Counted from the first letter of the stretch, positions 18,451-27,921 are shown. The stretch: 64,000 nucleotides of DNA from an uncultured Paracoccus sp. (GCF_937873615.1 NZ_CALMYP010000017.1:186001-250000); one strand, 5' to 3'. The notes: a model not told the origin generated them from the letters alone. Numbers and translations: made by a program.

Positions 18451-21400
18451 TCATTCCAACTCGATCAGCAGGTCCTTGGCGTCGATCTGCTGGCCGGGGC
18501 CGACATGGACGGCTTTTACCATGCCCTCGCGGTCGGCATGGATGGCGGTTTCCATCTTCATCGCCTCGATGGTCAGAAGCAGATCGCCGGCATTGACCTT
18601 CTGGCCGGCCACCGCCGCCACCGTCGCCACCACGCCCGGCATAGGCGCACCGATATGACCGGGATTGGCCGGGTCGGCCTTGGGTCGCGCGGCACTTGCG
18701 GCACCCTCGGCCCGGTTCGGGACACGGATATTGCGGGGCTGGCCGTTCAGGTCGAAGAAGACCTTCACCTCGCCCTTCTCGTCGGTTTCGCCGATGGCCT
18801 GCAGGCGGATTTCCAGCGTCTTGCCGGGGTCGATCTCGCAGGCGATCTGATCGCCGGGCTGCATCCCGTAGAAGAAGTTCCGCGTCGGCAGGGTGCGCAC
18901 GGGACCATAGGTTCGATGCCGACCCATGTAATCGAGGAAGACCTTCGGATACATCAGGTAACCGTTCAGATCCTCGTCATCGACCCTCTTGCCCTCCATC
19001 TGCGCCGACAGATCGGCGCGCGTCGCTTCCAGATCGACCGGGGCCATGGTGGCGCCGGGGCGCGCGGTGGAGGCGGCCTCGCCCTTGAGGATCTTCTTCT
19101 GCAGCGCCGGCGGCCAACCGCCCGGGGGCTGGCCGAGATTGCCCTTCATCATGTCCACGACGCTGTCGGGGAAGACCACGTCGACGCCCGGATCCTCGAC
19201 CTGGGCGCGGGTCAGGTTCTGGCTGACCATCATCAGCGCCATGTCGCCCACCACCTTCGAGGACGGCGTGACCTTCACGATATCGCCGAACATCCGGTTC
19301 ACATCGGCGTAAGCCTGCGCCACCTCGTGCCAGCGATCCTCCAGCCCGAGGGAACGCGCCTGCGCCTTCAGATTGGTGAACTGGCCGCCCGGCATCTCGT
19401 GCAGATAGACTTCCGAGGCCGGGGCCTGCAGGCCGGATTCGAAGGCCCGGTAATCCTCGCGCACACGTTCCCAATAGTTGGAAATCTCGCGGATCGCCCC
19501 GATATCCAGACCCGTATCGCGGTCCGAACGCGCCAGCGCCTCGACCACCGACCCCAGCGTCGGCTGCGAGGTATTGCCCGAGAGCGCATCCATGGCCCCG
19601 TCGACGATATCGACGCCTGCAGCGGCAGCGGCCAGATAAGACGCCCCACCCATGCCGGACGTATCATGGGTGTGGAAATGGATCGGCAAACCGACCTCTT
19701 CCTTCAGCGCCTTGACCAGCACACCGGCGGCACCGGGTTTCAACAGCCCCGCCATATCCTTCAGCCCGAGGATATGGGCGCCGCCGTCGCGCAACTCCTT
19801 ACCCATCGAAACGTAATATTTCAGGTCGTATTTCGACCGTGCCGGGTCCTGGATATCGCCGGTATAGCAGATCGCGGCCTCGCAGATCTTGCCGCTGTCG
19901 ACCACCGCATCCATGGCAACGCGCATGTTTTCGACCCAGTTCAGGCTGTCGAAGACGCGGAACACGTCGATGCCGGTTTCCGCCGCCTGCTTCACGAAGG
20001 CCTGCACGACATTGTCGGGATAATTGGTATAGCCGACCCCGTTCGAGGCCCGCAGCAGCATCTGAGTCAGCAGGTTCGGCATCGCCGCGCGAATGTCGCG
20101 CAGCCGCTGCCAGGGGCATTCCTGCAGGAAGCGATACGCCACGTCGAAGGTCGCGCCCCCCCAGCATTCGACGCTGAAGAGCTGCGACAGGTTGGCGGCA
20201 TAGGCCGGCGCCACCCGGATCATGTCGATCGACCGCATCCGGGTTGCCAGCAGCGACTGGTGGCCGTCGCGCATGGCGGTATCGGTCATCAGCAGCTTCG
20301 ACTGCGCCGCGACCCAATCGGCCACTGCCTGCGCACCCTTTTCCTCCAGCAATTGCCGGGTGCCGGGCGGCGGGGACGAGACGCGGGGCTTCGGCGCCAC
20401 GGCCGGGCGCACCTCGGCCGGCGGCGCGGCGCGGCCGGCGGTCTCGGGGTGCCCGTTCACGGTGATATCGGCCAGATAGGTCAGGATCTTCGTCGCCCGG
20501 TCGCGGCGGGCGCGGAACTCGAACAGGGCGGGCGTCGTGTCGATGAATTTCGTCGTATAGGTATTGTCGAGGAAGGTCGGGTGTTTCAGCAGGTTGATGA
20601 CGAAGTCGATATTCGTCGAGACCCCGCGCACCCGGAATTCGCGCAGGGCCCGGTCCATGCGGCGGATCGCCTGTTCCGGGGTCTGGGCCCATGCAGTGAC
20701 CTTCACCAGCAGCGAATCGTAGAAGCGGGTGATGACGCCGCCCGCGTAAGCCGTGCCCCCATCCAGACGGATGCCCATGCCCGTCGCGGTGCGATAGGCG
20801 GTGATGCGGCCGTAATCGGGGATGAAATTGTTCTGCGGATCCTCGGTCGTGACCCGGCATTGCACGGCATGGCCGGACAGGGTGACATCGGCCTGGGTCG
20901 GCGCGCCGGTCGCCTCGGCCAGGGTCTCGCCCTCGGCGATCCTGATCTGGGCCTGAACGATGTCGATGCCGGTGACTTCCTCGGTCACGGTATGCTCGAC
21001 CTGCACGCGGGGGTTCACCTCGATGAAATAGAAATGCCCGCTGTCCATATCCATCAGGAATTCGACCGTGCCGGCATTCTGATAGCCGACCGCCTGCCCG
21101 ATCTTCAGCGCCAGCCCGCAGACTTCCTGCCGCTGTTCATCGGTCAGGTAAGGCGCGGGCGCGCGTTCGACGACCTTCTGGTTGCGGCGCTGCACGGTGC
21201 AGTCGCGCTCGTAAAGGTGATAGAGGCCGCCATGCGTGTCGCCCAGCAACTGCACCTCGACATGGCGGGCGCGCAGGATCATCTTTTCCAGATAGCCCTC
21301 GCCATTGCCGAAGGCGGCCTCGGCCTCGCGCCGGCCCTCGCGGACCTTTTCGACCAGCTCGTCCGGGCCGTTGATCGGGCGCATCCCGCGCCCGCCGCCA

Positions 21401-21894
21401 CCCCAGCTGGCTTTCAGCATCAAGGGATAGCCGATCTCGGCGGCTTCACGCTTGATGGCGTCGAAATCCTCGCCCAGCACTTCGGTCGCGGGGATGACCG
21501 GAACATCGGCCTGAATGGCAACCCGGCGCGCGCTTGCCTTGTCGCCGAGCGCGCGCATGGTCGCGGCCTTCGGGCCGATGAAGATGATCCCCTCGCGTTC
21601 GCAGGCATCGACCAGTTCGGGGTTCTCGGACAGAAGGCCGTAACCGGGATGGATCGCATCGGCGCCGGATTCCTTGGCGACGCGGATGATCTCGGGGATC
21701 GACAGATAGGCCGCGACCGGGCCGAGGCCCTCGCCGATCCGGTAAGCCTCATCCGCCTTGAAACGGTGCAGGCCCAGCTTGTCTTCCTCGGCATAGACGG
21801 CGACCGTCTTCTTGCCCAGTTCGTTGGCGGCCCGCATGACGCGGATTGCGATCTCGCCGCGATTGGCGATCAGGATCTTGCGAATGTCGCGCAT
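18451..21894 (-). CDS. pyc: Pyruvate carboxylase
   Basis: A 1147-residue single-chain biotin enzyme that carboxylates pyruvate to oxaloacetate using ATP and bicarbonate. The domains are in canonical order: biotin carboxylase (residues 1 to about 450, with IANRGEIAIRV and the KASWGGGGRGM ATP loop), carboxyltransferase (about 530-800, with the metal-binding HTHDTSG), and a C-terminal biotinyl domain with the biotinylated Lys in EAMKMET. The ATG at 21894 is preferred over a TTG four codons upstream because GGGGGA is correctly placed before it. Length is normal. It stands alone, convergent with the iron operon. Confidence 0.97.
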   Translation of the reverse strand: MRDIRKILIANRGEIAIRVMRAANELGKKTVAVYAEEDKLGLHRFKADEAYRIGEGLGPVAAYLSIPEIIRVAKESGADAIHPGYGLLSENPELVDACEREGIIFIGPKAATMRALGDKASARRVAIQADVPVIPATEVLGEDFDAIKREAAEIGYPLMLKASWGGGGRGMRPINGPDELVEKVREGRREAEAAFGNGEGYLEKMILRARHVEVQLLGDTHGGLYHLYERDCTVQRRNQKVVERAPAPYLTDEQRQEVCGLALKIGQAVGYQNAGTVEFLMDMDSGHFYFIEVNPRVQVEHTVTEEVTGIDIVQAQIRIAEGETLAEATGAPTQADVTLSGHAVQCRVTTEDPQNNFIPDYGRITAYRTATGMGIRLDGGTAYAGGVITRFYDSLLVKVTAWAQTPEQAIRRMDRALREFRVRGVSTNIDFVINLLKHPTFLDNTYTTKFIDTTPALFEFRARRDRATKILTYLADITVNGHPETAGRAAPPAEVRPAVAPKPRVSSPPPGTRQLLEEKGAQAVADWVAAQSKLLMTDTAMRDGHQSLLATRMRSIDMIRVAPAYAANLSQLFSVECWGGATFDVAYRFLQECPWQRLRDIRAAMPNLLTQMLLRASNGVGYTNYPDNVVQAFVKQAAETGIDVFRVFDSLNWVENMRVAMDAVVDSGKICEAAICYTGDIQDPARSKYDLKYYVSMGKELRDGGAHILGLKDMAGLLKPGAAGVLVKALKEEVGLPIHFHTHDTSGMGGASYLAAAAAGVDIVDGAMDALSGNTSQPTLGSVVEALARSDRDTGLDIGAIREISNYWERVREDYRAFESGLQAPASEVYLHEMPGGQFTNLKAQARSLGLEDRWHEVAQAYADVNRMFGDIVKVTPSSKVVGDMALMMVSQNLTRAQVEDPGVDVVFPDSVVDMMKGNLGQPPGGWPPALQKKILKGEAASTARPGATMAPVDLEATRADLSAQMEGKRVDDEDLNGYLMYPKVFLDYMGRHRTYGPVRTLPTRNFFYGMQPGDQIACEIDPGKTLEIRLQAIGETDEKGEVKVFFDLNGQPRNIRVPNRAEGAASAARPKADPANPGHIGAPMPGVVATVAAVAGQKVNAGDLLLTIEAMKMETAIHADREGMVKAVHVGPGQQIDAKDLLIELE

Positions 21895-21990
21895 GGCGTC
21901 CCCCAAGTTTCTGCAACTGCGAAGAACAATAAACGATCATTAAGACTTGTAAACGCGGGATGACAGCTATCCGCGAATTAGAGGTTATGC

Positions 21991-22776
21991 CTATGCCGAC
22001 AAATCGACCCAAACCGGAACGTGATCCGAGGGCTTCTCGCCCGCACGGACATCCCGATCCACACCGCATTCATTCACGATGTCAGAGGCTTGCGGAGATA
22101 ACATCAGGTGGTCGATGCGGATGCCGTTATCGCGCCGCCAGGCCCCGGCCTGAAAATCCCAGAAGGTGAAGGGGCCGCGCCGACCGAACGGGTCGCGGAT
22201 GCGCAGCGCGTCGGTCCAGCCCTGCGCTGCGATGCGGCGAAAGGCGGCGCGGCTCTCGGGCAGGAACAGCGCGTCCTTCAGCCATTCGCCCGGCTCGGCG
22301 GCATCGCGCGGCTCTGGTATGATGTTGAAATCGCCCAGCATCACCACCGGCATCTCGGTTTTCAGAAGCTCGGCCGCGCGGGCGCGAAGGCGCTCCATCC
22401 AGGCCAGCTTGTAGTCGTATTTCGGCCCCGGAACCGGGTTGCCATTGGGCAGATAAAGGCCCGCGATGCGCACCGCGCGGTCACCCACCACGGTCGCCTC
22501 GATATAGCGGGCCTGCTCGTCTGCCTCATCCCCGGGCAGGCCGCGCATGACATCTTCCAGCGGCAGTTTCGACAGGATGGCGACGCCGTTGAACCCTTTC
22601 TGGCCATGGGTTTCGACATTATAGCCCATGTCCTCGAAATGCTGGGCCGGAAAGCCCTCATCGACGGTCTTGATTTCCTGCAGCACGACCAGATCGGGCT
22701 GTGCCTCGGTCAGCCAGGCGCTCAGCGCCTCGATCCGGGCCTTGATGCCATTGATATTGAAGCTTGCGATTTTCAT
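21991..22776 (-). CDS. xthA: Exodeoxyribonuclease III / AP endonuclease
   Basis: A 261-residue member of the exonuclease III family, acting in base-excision repair at abasic sites. Conserved motifs are MKIASFNINGIKAR at the start, the metal ligand Glu in LQEIKT, YLPNGNPV, GDFNI (Asp and Asn of the active site), WTDALR, RIDHLMLS and SDHVPVW. The ATG giving MKIASFN is chosen because homologues start there; an in-frame ATG 12 codons upstream gives an unconserved extension. Confidence 0.96.
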   Translation of the reverse strand: MKIASFNINGIKARIEALSAWLTEAQPDLVVLQEIKTVDEGFPAQHFEDMGYNVETHGQKGFNGVAILSKLPLEDVMRGLPGDEADEQARYIEATVVGDRAVRIAGLYLPNGNPVPGPKYDYKLAWMERLRARAAELLKTEMPVVMLGDFNIIPEPRDAAEPGEWLKDALFLPESRAAFRRIAAQGWTDALRIRDPFGRRGPFTFWDFQAGAWRRDNGIRIDHLMLSPQASDIVNECGVDRDVRAGEKPSDHVPVWVDLSA

Positions 22777-22852
22777 GGCCGGCATCATGTGCCGGGCCGG
22801 CGCGATTGGCAAGGCGATGCCGGGGGTCTAGACTGCCGTGAAGGAGGCCGCG

Positions 22853-23530
22853 ATGCGCCTTGCCCTTACCCTGATCCTGCTGCTTTGCGCGCCTGCCCTT
22901 CGGGCCCAGGATATGGCGCGCCCGCCCGCCGGCCTGATCCGCAACGACAGCGGTCTGCCCGCCACCCTGCCCCTGCAGGTGAAAAGCGAGGCCGGGCTGG
23001 ATCATGTCGTTTTCCTGACCGCCCCTGACGGCGCGGCCCCGGCGATGACCGGCTATATCCGTGGCGGCGAGTTCTTCCGGCTGCTGGTGCCGCCCGGCGA
23101 CTGGCGGATCGGCTTCGCCTCGGGGTCCGACTGGCAGGGGGAAGACGCGCTGTTCGGCCCCGCCACGCTTTACAGCGAATGGCCCGAAACCCTGCGCTTC
23201 TTCGCCGGGGACAGCGCGCTGCATGGCCATGTCCTGACCCTGTCCACGGATGGAGATACGGTCGAGATCGCCCATATCGGGCCGCGCACCATCTGCCGCG
23301 TCGCCTATTGGGCGCCCGACCTGTTTGATCGGCCCGGCGACAATGTGCAGGCAAACCGGACCGCCCTGCCCGAACGCATGGCCCCGCCCGAGCGGACCGA
23401 CCGGCTGACGCAGGACGACCCGTCACGGCTGAACCCGGCGCGGCCGGATCACCCGTTCGAGGATCGCATGGTGAATCCGCTTGGGCCGCGCCACGGCGCG
23501 GTCAGATTGCGGTCTGTGCTTTGCGAATAA
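22853..23530 (+). CDS. Hypothetical exported protein
   Basis: I do not recognise this 225-residue protein. It has a clear signal peptide (MRLALTLILLLCAPALRAQ), then a domain with short beta-type stretches such as GEFFRLLVPPGDWRIGFASG and a Pro/Arg-rich C-terminal region. It contains two cysteines apart from the signal (one in GPRTICRVAYW, one near the C-terminus). AAGGAGG 5 nt before the ATG supports this start over a GTG 15 nt upstream. It is divergent from xthA and is followed by two hairpins, so it is probably a single-gene transcript. Periplasmic location is likely; function is unknown. Confidence 0.75.
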   Translation: MRLALTLILLLCAPALRAQDMARPPAGLIRNDSGLPATLPLQVKSEAGLDHVVFLTAPDGAAPAMTGYIRGGEFFRLLVPPGDWRIGFASGSDWQGEDALFGPATLYSEWPETLRFFAGDSALHGHVLTLSTDGDTVEIAHIGPRTICRVAYWAPDLFDRPGDNVQANRTALPERMAPPERTDRLTQDDPSRLNPARPDHPFEDRMVNPLGPRHGAVRLRSVLCE

Positions 23531-23564
23531 ATCCAGGGACGGACAGATCAGCGCCGCTCAGCCC

Positions 23565-23612
23565 GGCTGCCACGCCAGTGGCAGCCACGCGCCTGCCCGC
23601 CCCATGGCGGGC
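23565..23612. terminator. Two tandem hairpins between convergent genes
   Basis: The first hairpin (23565-23586) has perfect 9-bp arms, GGCTGCCAC and GTGGCAGCC, around GCCA. The second (23595-23612) pairs GCCCGCC with GGCGGGC around CCAT. They lie in the 138-nt gap between the hypothetical gene and the convergent erpA. T-runs are absent, so termination strength is uncertain. Confidence 0.5.
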
Positions 23613-23668
23613 GCGTTCGCGCCCCCCCGGGCAGTCGCTCTCCGCTTAGCGCCGGCATCAGGCAAAAA

Positions 23669-23995
23669 TCAGATGGAAAACGAGGTCCCGCAACCGCAGG
23701 AGGACGCCGCATTCGGATTGTCGATAGTGAAACGCGCCCCGATCAACTCGTCGGCAAAGTCGATCACCGCACCGGCCAGAAACGGCAGCGAGACCGGATC
23801 GACCAGCACCCGCTGACCCTGACCTTCCAGGATCAGATCGTCCTCGGCCTCGGCATCCAGCCGGATGTCGTATTGGAAGCCCGAACAGCCGCCGCCCTCG
23901 ACCGCCACGCGCAGGGCCTGCGGGGCCTCGGCGCCGTCATTGATCTCGGCCAGCCGGGCAAAGGCGCGTTCGGTGACAGAAGGGGGCAGGTTCAT
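23669..23995 (-). CDS. erpA: A-type iron-sulfur cluster insertion protein
   Basis: A 108-residue HesB/IscA-family carrier. The three cluster-ligand cysteines are Cys37 in GGGCSGFQY and Cys100/Cys102 in SSCGCGTSF. It transfers Fe-S clusters to apo-enzymes in the cytoplasm. The ATG at 23995 begins MNLPPSVTERA; longer upstream readings are frame shadows of the opposite-strand dgt gene. ErpA and Dgt are divergent neighbours here, an arrangement I recall from other Rhodobacteraceae. IscA is an alternative name for the same family. Confidence 0.9.
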   Translation of the reverse strand: MNLPPSVTERAFARLAEINDGAEAPQALRVAVEGGGCSGFQYDIRLDAEAEDDLILEGQGQRVLVDPVSLPFLAGAVIDFADELIGARFTIDNPNAASSCGCGTSFSI

Positions 23996-24064
23996 GGGGC
24001 GTTCCTGTTTCGCAATTCCTTCCCGGAATATAGGGTTCGCCCGTAAGCCCTGCAAGGAACCCGC

Positions 24065-25213
24065 ATGACCGCGCCCTATGCCTGCCATCCCGAAGACAGC
24101 CGTGGCCGGCTTCACCCGGAAAACCTGTCGAGCTTCCGTTCCCCCTGGCAGCGCGACCGCGACCGGATCATCCATTCCAGCGCCTTCCGGCGGCTGAAGC
24201 ACAAGACACAGGTCTTCGTCGAACAGGAAGGCGACGCCTATCGCGGCGACTACTTCCGCACCCGGCTGACCCATACGATCGAGGTGGCGCAGGTCGCGCG
24301 CACCATCGCCGGGGCGCTGGATCTGAACACCGATCTGGCCGAAGCCGTGGCGCTTGCCCACGATCTCGGCCATCCGCCCTTCGGCCATACCGGAGAAGAT
24401 GCGCTCGCGGCCCTGATGGAGCCCTATGGCGGCTTCGATCACAACGCGCAGGCCCTGCGCATCGTCACCCGGCTGGAACGTCACTATGCCGGTTTCGACG
24501 GGCTGAACCTGACCTGGGAGACGCTGGAGGGCATCGCCAAGCATAACGGCCCGGTCGAGGCCCCCTATCCCTATGCCCTGGCCGAAGTGAACGCCCAATG
24601 GGATCTGGAACTGCACACCAATGCCAGTGCCGAGGCGCAGGTGGCGGCGGTGGCCGACGATATCGCCTATAACCATCACGACCTGCATGACGGCCTGCGC
24701 GCCGAGCTGTTCACCGAGGACGATCTGTCCGAACTGCCGGTCGTCGGCCCGGCCTTCGCCGAGGTCGATGCAAAGCATCCCGGCCTCGACCCCGACCGCC
24801 GCCGGCACGAGGCCCTGCGGCGCGTCTTCGGGGTCATGGTCGAGGATGTGATCGCCGTGGCCCAGAACCGGCTGACCTCGCTGCAACCGAAATCGGTGGA
24901 CGAGATCCGGCAGATGGACGGCCCGATCATCCGCTTCTCGAAGCCGCTTTATCAGAACCTGAAGGCGATCAAGCTGTTCCTGTTCACGCGCATGTATCGC
25001 GCGCCTTCCGTGGTGGTCGAACGCAAGCTGGTCACCGCCATGCTGAACGAGCTGTTTCCGCTGTTCATGTCCAATCCCGAGATGCTGCCCGAACATTGGC
25101 GCCCCGAGGCTTTCGCGGCCTCGGAAACCGAACGCGCGCGGATCGTCCTGGATTACACCGCCGGGATGACCGACCGCTTTGCCATGGCGGAATGGGAAAG
25201 GCTGTGCAGCTAG
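24065..25213 (+). CDS. dgt: Deoxyguanosinetriphosphate triphosphohydrolase-like HD hydrolase
   Basis: A 382-residue HD-superfamily enzyme that cleaves dNTPs to nucleosides and triphosphate. Metal-binding residues appear in HTIEVAQVAR and AHDLGHPPFGHTGE. The early RDRDRIIHSSAFRRLKHKTQVF block is diagnostic for the Dgt family of the shorter, non-enteric type. Its TAG stop overlaps the stop of the convergent transporter gene at a shared CTAG. Confidence 0.93.
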   Translation: MTAPYACHPEDSRGRLHPENLSSFRSPWQRDRDRIIHSSAFRRLKHKTQVFVEQEGDAYRGDYFRTRLTHTIEVAQVARTIAGALDLNTDLAEAVALAHDLGHPPFGHTGEDALAALMEPYGGFDHNAQALRIVTRLERHYAGFDGLNLTWETLEGIAKHNGPVEAPYPYALAEVNAQWDLELHTNASAEAQVAAVADDIAYNHHDLHDGLRAELFTEDDLSELPVVGPAFAEVDAKHPGLDPDRRRHEALRRVFGVMVEDVIAVAQNRLTSLQPKSVDEIRQMDGPIIRFSKPLYQNLKAIKLFLFTRMYRAPSVVVERKLVTAMLNELFPLFMSNPEMLPEHWRPEAFAASETERARIVLDYTAGMTDRFAMAEWERLCS

Positions 25214-26103
25214 CGCAGGAAGATCAGCCCCATGCCGATCACGGCAATGGCCGCGCCGGCCCAGCTGGTGGCGCTCGGCCGGGCGCCGGTGACGATCCAC
25301 AACCCGGGCAGGATGAAGACCGGCGACAGCGCCGAGAGCGTCGAGACGATGCCGACCTTGCCGCCCTGCAGCGCAAACAGCAGCAGCGACATGCCGATCA
25401 CCATGGCGAGGATGCCGGATCCGGCCAGCAGCAGGAACAGCCGCATGTCCAGCCGACCCTTGGGTTTCAGCGCCGGGATCGGCAGCGCCATCAGCACCGA
25501 CAGCCCGACGGCGGCGGTCGCCACCCGGATCATGCTGCCGGTGAAGGGGTCGAAGCCCTGCTCCATCACCGGGCGGGCGATCAGCGATCCGACCGCCTGC
25601 GCCAGTGCGGCGGCCACGCCCAGCAGGATGCCCATGCTCAGGCTGCCGCGCACGGCCTCGAACGCGTGGCCGCCGCTGCGCCCGGGCCGGCCCAGCACCG
25701 CCAGCCCCACGCCCGCCGCGCAAAGCAGCACGCCCAGCCAGGCCATCGGGCTGAGCGCCTCGTCCAGCACCGCCCAGCCGAGCACGGCCGCAATCGGCGC
25801 ATTCAGCGCGAACAGCGCCCCGGCCCGGCGCGGCCCGATCCGCGCGATTGAGGTGAACAGCACCGTATCGCCCAGGAAAATCCCGACAAAGCCCGACAGG
25901 ATCAGCGGCAGGACCTGCGCCCAGGTCGAGCCATGCCAGGACCCGCCAAGCCCGACGATCAGCGCCAGCACAAGCGCGGTAAAGCCCTGCCGGTAGAAAT
26001 TGAACGCAAAGGGCCCCAGCCGGGTCAGCGGCGGGGTGACCATCAACCCGGTCGCAGCCCAGGATATGGCCGCGCCGAGGGCGGCAAGCTCGTAAACGGG
26101 CAA
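25210..26103 (-). CDS. EamA/DMT-family transporter
   Basis: An integral membrane protein of about 297 residues with ten helices arranged as two EamA repeats. The first starts at LAALGAAISWAATGL and the second at SMGILLGVAAALAQAVGS. DMT proteins export or exchange metabolites; the substrate is unknown. I choose the TTG at 26103 because GGAGG lies 6 nt upstream and the hydrophobic first helix then starts at once. A frame extends 20 codons further upstream but encodes a non-hydrophobic leader. It overlaps the convergent dgt gene by 4 nt. Confidence 0.85.
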   Translation of the reverse strand: MPVYELAALGAAISWAATGLMVTPPLTRLGPFAFNFYRQGFTALVLALIVGLGGSWHGSTWAQVLPLILSGFVGIFLGDTVLFTSIARIGPRRAGALFALNAPIAAVLGWAVLDEALSPMAWLGVLLCAAGVGLAVLGRPGRSGGHAFEAVRGSLSMGILLGVAAALAQAVGSLIARPVMEQGFDPFTGSMIRVATAAVGLSVLMALPIPALKPKGRLDMRLFLLLAGSGILAMVIGMSLLLFALQGGKVGIVSTLSALSPVFILPGLWIVTGARPSATSWAGAAIAVIGMGLIFLR

Positions 26104-26222
26104 CAGGTTCCTCCGCGCCTCACATGGGTCGATTCGATGGACCCGCGTTTGCCCGGCCCCCATGGCTCGCGTTAAACGAGCTTCGGGCGATTACCAAGCC
26201 CGCTTCCGCCAATGGCGCAGCG

Positions 26223-27251
26223 TCACTGGGTTCGTGAAAGCGGTTGACCGGCACCGTCAAGCTGTTTCACCAGCCCGGCCGCGACCTCGCGGAAACGGGC
26301 AGCCTCGGGGCTGTCGGGGGCGGCGCGCAGGATCGGGGCGCCGGCATCGCCGGTTTCGCGCAGGGGACGGCTCAAAGGCAGGGCGCCAAGGAAGGGGATC
26401 CCGCGCGAGGCCGCCTCGGCCTCGCCGCCGCCATGGCCGAACACGTCATCCTCCTGCCCGCAGCGGGTGCAGATATGGCTGGACATGTTCTCGATCAGCC
26501 CGATCACCGGCACCCCGGTCTGCTCGAACAGGTCGATGGCGCGGCGGGCGTCGATCAGGGCCACGTCCTGCGGCGTGGTCACGATCACCGCCCCGGTCAG
26601 CGGCACCGTCTGGGCCAGCGTGATCTGCACATCGCCGGTGCCGGGCGGCAGGTCCACCACCAGCACATCCATCGGCGCCCAGATCACGTCATGCAGCAAT
26701 TGCCGGATCGCGGTGACCAGCATCGGCCCGCGCCAGACCAGGGCCTTGCCAGGGTCCATCAACATCCCCACCGACATGCAGCGGATACCATGGGCCGAGA
26801 GCGGCACGATCTTCTCCTCGCGGCCCACCGGGCGGCCGGTCGCGCCCAGCATGGTCGGCTGCGACGGACCATAGATATCGGCATCCAGCAGCCCGACCCG
26901 ATACCCCAGATCGGCAAGCGCCAGCGCCAGATTGGCCGCCACGGTCGATTTCCCGACCCCGCCCTTGCCCGAGCCCACGGCGACGATGGCCGCCACGCCC
27001 TCGATCCCCGCAGCTGCGGCGAATTCCGGTGCCGGCGCAGGCGCCGAAAGCCCGACCTTGACGGCGCGCACGCCCTCGATCCCGGCCACCGCCGCGCGGG
27101 CAAGATCGGCGGCGTTTTCCGGCAGCGGCACGTTTTCGGCGTCGAGCACGAAGCTCACCTCGCCCGCATTCACCTGCAGGGCGCGCAGCGCGCCGAGCGG
27201 GACGATTCCGGCCAGAGCGGCCTTCACCTCGGTTTCGATTCGGCGGTCCAT
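26223..27251 (-). CDS. Mrp/ApbC-type iron-sulfur cluster carrier ATPase
   Basis: A 342-residue P-loop ATPase. The N-terminal roughly 90 residues resemble a DUF59/MIP18-like domain, followed by the deviant Walker A GSGKGGVGKST near residue 107. VVDLPPGTGD and a C-terminal CTRCGQ motif supply the cysteines that bridge an Fe-S cluster between subunits. The family delivers Fe-S clusters in the cytoplasm. GAGGAGGAG precedes the ATG. The gene lies just upstream of, and divergent from, a block rich in Fe-S and heme proteins, which may be coincidence. Confidence 0.93.
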   Translation of the reverse strand: MDRRIETEVKAALAGIVPLGALRALQVNAGEVSFVLDAENVPLPENAADLARAAVAGIEGVRAVKVGLSAPAPAPEFAAAAGIEGVAAIVAVGSGKGGVGKSTVAANLALALADLGYRVGLLDADIYGPSQPTMLGATGRPVGREEKIVPLSAHGIRCMSVGMLMDPGKALVWRGPMLVTAIRQLLHDVIWAPMDVLVVDLPPGTGDVQITLAQTVPLTGAVIVTTPQDVALIDARRAIDLFEQTGVPVIGLIENMSSHICTRCGQEDDVFGHGGGEAEAASRGIPFLGALPLSRPLRETGDAGAPILRAAPDSPEAARFREVAAGLVKQLDGAGQPLSRTQ

Positions 27252-27422
27252 GCGCTCCTCCTCGATGATGCTTGCGACCTGTGAAGGACGATTTTGTCCC
27301 CGCGTCAACGGCTGCGAAACAAGGACATTATGTCGCAGTCGGGCGGACTGACAGCCGTTCTGCCAAATTGTCATGCGCCACCCCCACGGGAAGACGGGCT
27401 TTTTTCACGACGGTCCCGCAAC

Positions 27423-27439
27423 CCTGACATGATGTCAGG
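27423..27439 (+). promoter_or_regulatory. Perfect 17-bp palindrome, likely operator of the Met-rich/oxidoreductase cluster
   Basis: CCTGACAT and ATGTCAGG flank a single central G. The site lies in the 316-nt gap between the mrp-type gene and the first cluster gene, with its centre 33 nt upstream of a consensus -10 box. That spacing fits an activator binding near the -35 position. It does not match the FNR or CRP consensus. The rest of the gap is AT-rich (27440-27480) and otherwise holds nothing I recognise. Confidence 0.6.
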
Positions 27440-27463
27440 TCAAATTTTTCTCTAAATATTTGT

Positions 27464-27469
27464 TATAAT
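27464..27469 (+). promoter_or_regulatory. Consensus -10 box (TATAAT)
   Basis: A perfect TATAAT sits in an AT-rich stretch, about 100 nt before the first gene of the cluster. No good -35 hexamer stands 16-18 nt upstream (only CAAATT-like sequence), consistent with an activator-dependent promoter using the adjacent palindrome. The transcript would carry a leader of roughly 90 nt. Confidence 0.5.
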
Positions 27470-27567
27470 TAGATTTTGTCTAGGAATCAGCGCCGCAGCC
27501 GATATGTTCACCATGCCGGTTCGGGGGCATTCGGGCCTTTGACCGCGCTTATTCGAGAGGCATTTCC

Positions 27568-27873
27568 ATGATGATCCGGATTGTCGCCGCATTCGTTCTG
27601 GCCACCGCACCCGTGCTTGCCCAGGAGGTCGAGGCGCCCGCCGAACATACGGGCTTCATCGCCGGCACCGCCCCTTCGGCGCGGCCGCCCGAAGCCCCGG
27701 TCATCACCGAATATACCAAGGATGCAGCCTGGTTCCGGACGGCGCTTCACGGCGTGTCGCAGCCCTATCCCGACAGCCTGCACTTCCTTCAGGACCAGGG
27801 CGCCTGGTGGACGCCCTTCATCCATGCCGGGGCGCATCGCCCCTATGACATTCGCGGCTGGCACAACGACTAG
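27568..27873 (+). CDS. Small exported protein, first gene of the oxidoreductase cluster
   Basis: I do not recognise this 101-residue protein. A signal peptide (MMIRIVAAFVLATAPVLAQ) is followed by a mature part of about 82 residues with no cysteine and no heme motif. It is rich in aromatic and His residues toward the end (WFRTALHG, GAWWTPFIHAGAHRP). Start could be either of two adjacent ATG codons; GAGAGG lies upstream. It is the first gene after the promoter-like region and about 100 nt before the Met-rich protein, so it is probably exported to the same periplasmic compartment. The His/Trp-rich tail might bind metal, which is a guess. Confidence 0.7.
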   Translation: MMIRIVAAFVLATAPVLAQEVEAPAEHTGFIAGTAPSARPPEAPVITEYTKDAAWFRTALHGVSQPYPDSLHFLQDQGAWWTPFIHAGAHRPYDIRGWHND

Positions 27874-27921
27874 GCCGCATCACGGTTTCCGGCGCAGACC
27901 GCGTCGGAAGGCAGCGTTTGC

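Noticed and set aside
18505..21963. An 1152-codon open frame on the plus strand opposite pyruvate carboxylase
   Set aside because: It is antisense to a highly conserved enzyme and its His/Arg/Asp/Gly-rich product has no recognisable motif.
26164..26222. Possible tRNA from two short stem-like strings near the mrp-type gene
   Set aside because: The stems do not fold into a cloverleaf with a CCA end or T-arm. They are two chance short inverted repeats.
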